Shown here: in pieces, positions 61,613 through 64,000 of the stretch
Layout of the letters: every line of letters starts with the position of its first letter
Position numbering within the stretch: position 1 is the stretch's first letter
Assembly: GCF_965218915.1 (NCBI RefSeq)
Contig: NZ_OZ244708.1
Span: forward strand, 248,001-312,000
Origin: Novosphingopyxis sp965218915
GTDB lineage: Bacteria > Pseudomonadota > Alphaproteobacteria > Sphingomonadales > Sphingomonadaceae
Direction: 5' to 3'
Length of the DNA stretch: 64,000 nucleotides
The notes under the pieces: model-generated
Database searches by the model: none
What the model was told of the DNA's origin: nothing
What the model saw: only the letters and a program-made list of their open reading frames with translations
Program-made: the position numbers and the translations under genes

Positions 61613-62088
61613 GCATCGATATCCGCGCCGCCACGCCCGCCGACGTTCCCGACATGCTCCGCTTCGTGCGCGAACTGGCCGCGTTCGAGAAAGCCGGGCC
61701 GGACGACGTGCCCGTGAACGCGGCGCGGCTCAACGACGCGCTGTTCGGGCCGCATGCGGTGGCCGAGGCGCTGATCGCGGAGTGGGACGGCGAGGCGGCG
61801 GCGTTCGCGTTGTTCTTCCACAATTTCTCGACCTGGCAGGGGCTGAAGGGGCTCTATCTCGAGGATCTCTATGTGAGCGAGGCGATGCGCGGGCACGGCA
61901 TCGGTTCGGCGCTGCTGAAGCGGCTCGCCGGAATCGCGGTGGAGCGCGGCTGCGTGCGGTTCGAATGGGTGGTGCTGGACTGGAACGAGGGCGCGATCCG
62001 CGTCTACGAACGGATTGGCGCGAAGATGCAGCACGCGTGGCGCATCATGCGGATGGAGGGCGAGGCGCTGAAGGGCTTTGCGGCATAG
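61609..62088 (+). CDS. GNAT-family N-acetyltransferase
   Basis: A 159-residue acetyltransferase; acetyl-CoA motif VSEAMRGHGIGSALLKRLAG, with LYLEDLYV before it and FEWVVLDWNEGAIRVYERIGA after, as in the diamine/polyamine acetyltransferase-like group. Substrate unknown. ATGA overlap with ispG, so co-translated. Confidence 0.88.
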   Translation: MSIDIRAATPADVPDMLRFVRELAAFEKAGPDDVPVNAARLNDALFGPHAVAEALIAEWDGEAAAFALFFHNFSTWQGLKGLYLEDLYVSEAMRGHGIGSALLKRLAGIAVERGCVRFEWVVLDWNEGAIRVYERIGAKMQHAWRIMRMEGEALKGFAA

Positions 62089-62111
62089 CGCGCTCCAAGC
62101 GTTGAAACCAC

Positions 62112-62257
62112 CGTCGCCCCGGCGGGGGCCGGGGCCCATCCCGTTTCTCGGATATGAGAACCGTTCGTCATCACACCCGGCATCGGTTAATCTGCATGAT
62201 CACAACGCTGCCCTCAAGTCGAACACAGGATAGGCTCCGGCCTTCGCCGGAGCGACG
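62112..62257. repeat. Inverted repeat (CGTCGCCCCGGC type, family A-like)
   Basis: Left end CGTCGCCCCGGCGGGGGCCG and right end CCTTCGCCGGAGCGACG are inverted, with a less conserved centre. It occupies the gap before the deacetylase gene. Confidence 0.55.
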
Positions 62258-62277
62258 AGTTAGCTAAGGGAGGCATG

Positions 62278-63207
62278 ATGCTCCACGTCGTCCATCATGC
62301 CGATTACATGGCCCCGCTGCCCGAGCGTGGCACGTTCCAGTTCGACAAATATCAGCTCGTCATGATCCTGCTGCGCGAAAGCGGTGCGGCGATCACCGAG
62401 CATGCGCCTCCGCCGATGCCGCGGGACTGGCTCGCCGCGGTGCATGATCCGGCCTATGTCGACAGCGTGCTCGCCGCCGCGGTGCCGCGCGAAAAGGAGC
62501 GCAGGATCGGCTTTCCCGTCACGCCGCACATCGCGCAGCGCGTGCAGCATACCAATGGCGGCACCTGGCGCGCCGCGCATCTGGCGCTCGAACATGGATA
62601 TGCCGCCAACAGCGCGGGCGGCAGCCATCATGCACAACACGATACCGGTGCGGGCTATTGCGTGTTCAACGATCTCGCGGTGGCCGCCAACCGGCTGACC
62701 GCCGAAGGGACGGTCCAGCGCATCCTGATCGTCGACTGCGACGTGCACCAGGGCGACGGCACCGCCGCGCTGACCGCGGGCCGCGAGGATATTTTCACCT
62801 TTTCCATGCACGCCGAGAAGAATTTTCCGGTGCGCAAGGCGCTCTCGGACCTCGACGTGCCGCTGCCCGACGGCACCGGCGACGATGGCTATATGGCGGC
62901 GCTGTCGGAGCATTGGCCGCGCCTGCTCGATGGCTATCGGCCCGATCTCGTCCTTTATCAGGCCGGGGTCGATCCGCATGCGGGCGACAGGCTGGGACGG
63001 CTCTCGCTCAGCAATGCGGGCCTGGCGCGGCGCGACCGTTATGTGCTGGCCGAGGCGCGGCGGCGCGCGGTTCCGGTGGCGAGCGCCCTGGGTGGCGGCT
63101 ACGGCGCCGACCAGCGCGAGGTGGCGGGACGCCATGCCCGCTCGATGCTGGCCATGGCCGATGAGAATGCGCGTTTCTCCGCGCCGGCGGCTATTTCTCA
63201 GAAATAG
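62278..63207 (+). CDS. Histone deacetylase/AcuC/AphA family amidohydrolase
   Basis: A 309-residue zinc deacetylase. Catalytic H117-H118 (GGSHHAQHD), zinc ligands D155 and H157 (DCDVHQGDGT) and the later Asp of QAGVDPHAGDRLG. Bacterial members deacetylate acetylpolyamines or acetyl-lysine. GGAG at a 5-base distance favours ATG 62278 over 62275. Convergent with the next gene, sharing 10 bases. Confidence 0.9.
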   Translation: MLHVVHHADYMAPLPERGTFQFDKYQLVMILLRESGAAITEHAPPPMPRDWLAAVHDPAYVDSVLAAAVPREKERRIGFPVTPHIAQRVQHTNGGTWRAAHLALEHGYAANSAGGSHHAQHDTGAGYCVFNDLAVAANRLTAEGTVQRILIVDCDVHQGDGTAALTAGREDIFTFSMHAEKNFPVRKALSDLDVPLPDGTGDDGYMAALSEHWPRLLDGYRPDLVLYQAGVDPHAGDRLGRLSLSNAGLARRDRYVLAEARRRAVPVASALGGGYGADQREVAGRHARSMLAMADENARFSAPAAISQK

Positions 63208-63734
63208 ATATCGACATAGTCGGTGAGCCCGTCGCGGCACGATTCCATATTCTGCAGCCGCCAATATTTGCGGTTCTGCGTGACCTGAAACAGCATCGGG
63301 CCGGTCCGCACGCAGTTGCGCCCCGCGTCGGGCGCGTCGGCGATGGTGATAGTACCGTCGAAGCTGAAATGGTCGCTCGCGATATCGGTGACAGCGCCGT
63401 CCAGCGTGAGCCGTCCTGCCGCCGCGTCCTTGGTGCCTGGCGGCGCATTGCCACCGTTCTGGCTGCCGTGCAGACGGACGAGCGCGCCATCCTGCGTTAC
63501 GTTCAGGGTGCCGCGATAATCCCAGCCGATCCATTGCAGGGTCAGCCCGCTATTGTTGCGCAGCCGGTCGAGCGCGGCCTGATCGCCCACGGTCGTGCGC
63601 CGGGCTGCGGACGCGCTGGACGCCTCCTGCTGCAATCGCTGCTGCACCGCATAGGGCGACGCCGGGCCGGCGGGCGTTCCGGCGGCGCAGGCGGCGAGCG
63701 GCAACGCGGCGAGGGCGATGAGGCTGCGGATCAT
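63198..63734 (-). CDS. Hypothetical lipoprotein
   Basis: A 178-residue protein with a lipobox (ALAALPLAACAA) and a beta-rich domain (LTLQWIGWDYRGTLNVTQDG). No family recognised. GGGAG precedes ATG 63734. The stop lies inside the deacetylase gene on the other strand. Confidence 0.65.
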   Translation of the reverse strand: MIRSLIALAALPLAACAAGTPAGPASPYAVQQRLQQEASSASAARRTTVGDQAALDRLRNNSGLTLQWIGWDYRGTLNVTQDGALVRLHGSQNGGNAPPGTKDAAAGRLTLDGAVTDIASDHFSFDGTITIADAPDAGRNCVRTGPMLFQVTQNRKYWRLQNMESCRDGLTDYVDIYF

Positions 63735-63816
63735 GGATGGACTCCCTTGTTGGTGCATGTCCGGCTTCGACGCATGGGCGCGGGGCGGGTTCCGGATCAC
63801 TGCCACATCCCCAATT

Positions 63817-63948
63817 CCGTTCGTGCTGAGCTTGTCGAAGCACCGCTCTTTTTTCGTGTAACGATGGAAAAAAAGGAAAGCAGCCCCCTTCGACTGCCTG
63901 CTTGCAGCAGTCGCTCAGAACAGGCTTCGACAGGCTCAGGGCGAACGG
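63817..63948. repeat. Inverted repeat (family B)
   Basis: Left CCGTTCGTGCTGAGCTTGTC and right GACAGGCTCAGGGCGAACGG, with the inner hairpin CGACTGCCTGCTTGCAGCAG, as in the copy at 19481-19610. The remaining bases to the window end show no gene, except a possible ATG at 63990. Confidence 0.75.
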
Positions 63949-64000
63949 ACGTGGGCGGCAGCAAAGGGGTTTAGCCCATAATATGATCTATGCCCCGTCT

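Overview
The window looks like chromosomal DNA of a GC-rich alphaproteobacterium of the order Sphingomonadales. Supporting signs are the gene neighbourhoods (lspA followed by a DUF3035 lipoprotein, pyk with DUF1244 and a GapR-like DUF2312 gene, argH-lptM-lysA), a cysteine-free L36 (rpmJ), many TonB/halogenase-type genes, and frequent palindromic intergenic repeats. No plasmid or phage genes, IS element, CRISPR array or rRNA operon was seen. I do not name a genus.

Layout. 1-5.1 kb: the end of a metallophosphatase, a membrane chemoreceptor, rplM-rpsI, heme A synthase, and a leaderless-looking MerC gene with a dyad over its promoter. 5.7-9.3 kb: a Zur/Fur regulator, dxs, and a PIN/Phd toxin-antitoxin pair with a perfect operator dyad. 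9.3-16.2 kb (minus strand): purE-purK-folA-ribF-lspA-DUF3035, plus gpmA, an M14 carboxypeptidase and a DUF4136 lipoprotein. 16.3-24.9 kb: rpmJ, a HAD phosphatase, pyk, DUF1244, DUF2312/GapR, an AT-richer HEPN-like gene, yebC-ruvC, sppA, and two tiny divergent units with their own terminators. 24.9-38.7 kb: tlyA, tspO, ubiK, a ybjN-like gene, proC, a secreted amidase, tandem hotdog thioesterases followed by a gene broken by an in-frame TAG, an outer-membrane protein, a siroheme synthase with a truncated second domain, lysA-lptM-argH, a TlpA-like thioredoxin and tRNA-Val(UAC).

38.9-53.1 kb is the clearest accessory locus. It is a seven-gene minus-strand cluster with a divergent LacI regulator: MFS sugar transporter, TonB-dependent receptor, flavin-dependent halogenase, a degenerate halogenase paralogue, a JmjC/cupin-like protein, a GH97 alpha-glucosidase, and a CBM35 plus beta-helix enzyme of GH87 type. 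I read it as a polysaccharide utilization locus for an alpha-glucan, possibly alpha-1,3-linked or nigeran-like. A LacI-type palindrome lies between the transporter and the receptor gene.

53.3-64 kb: a winged-helix regulator with an unusual N-terminal half, a secreted M3 dipeptidase, a small zinc-ribbon protein, S1/P1 nuclease, Ntn-type asparaginase, an SDR, ispG coupled to a GNAT, a histone-deacetylase-family hydrolase, and a convergent lipoprotein. Both dxs and ispG (MEP isoprenoid pathway) are present.

Most assignments rest on motifs read by eye and on family knowledge; no database or folding calculation was run.
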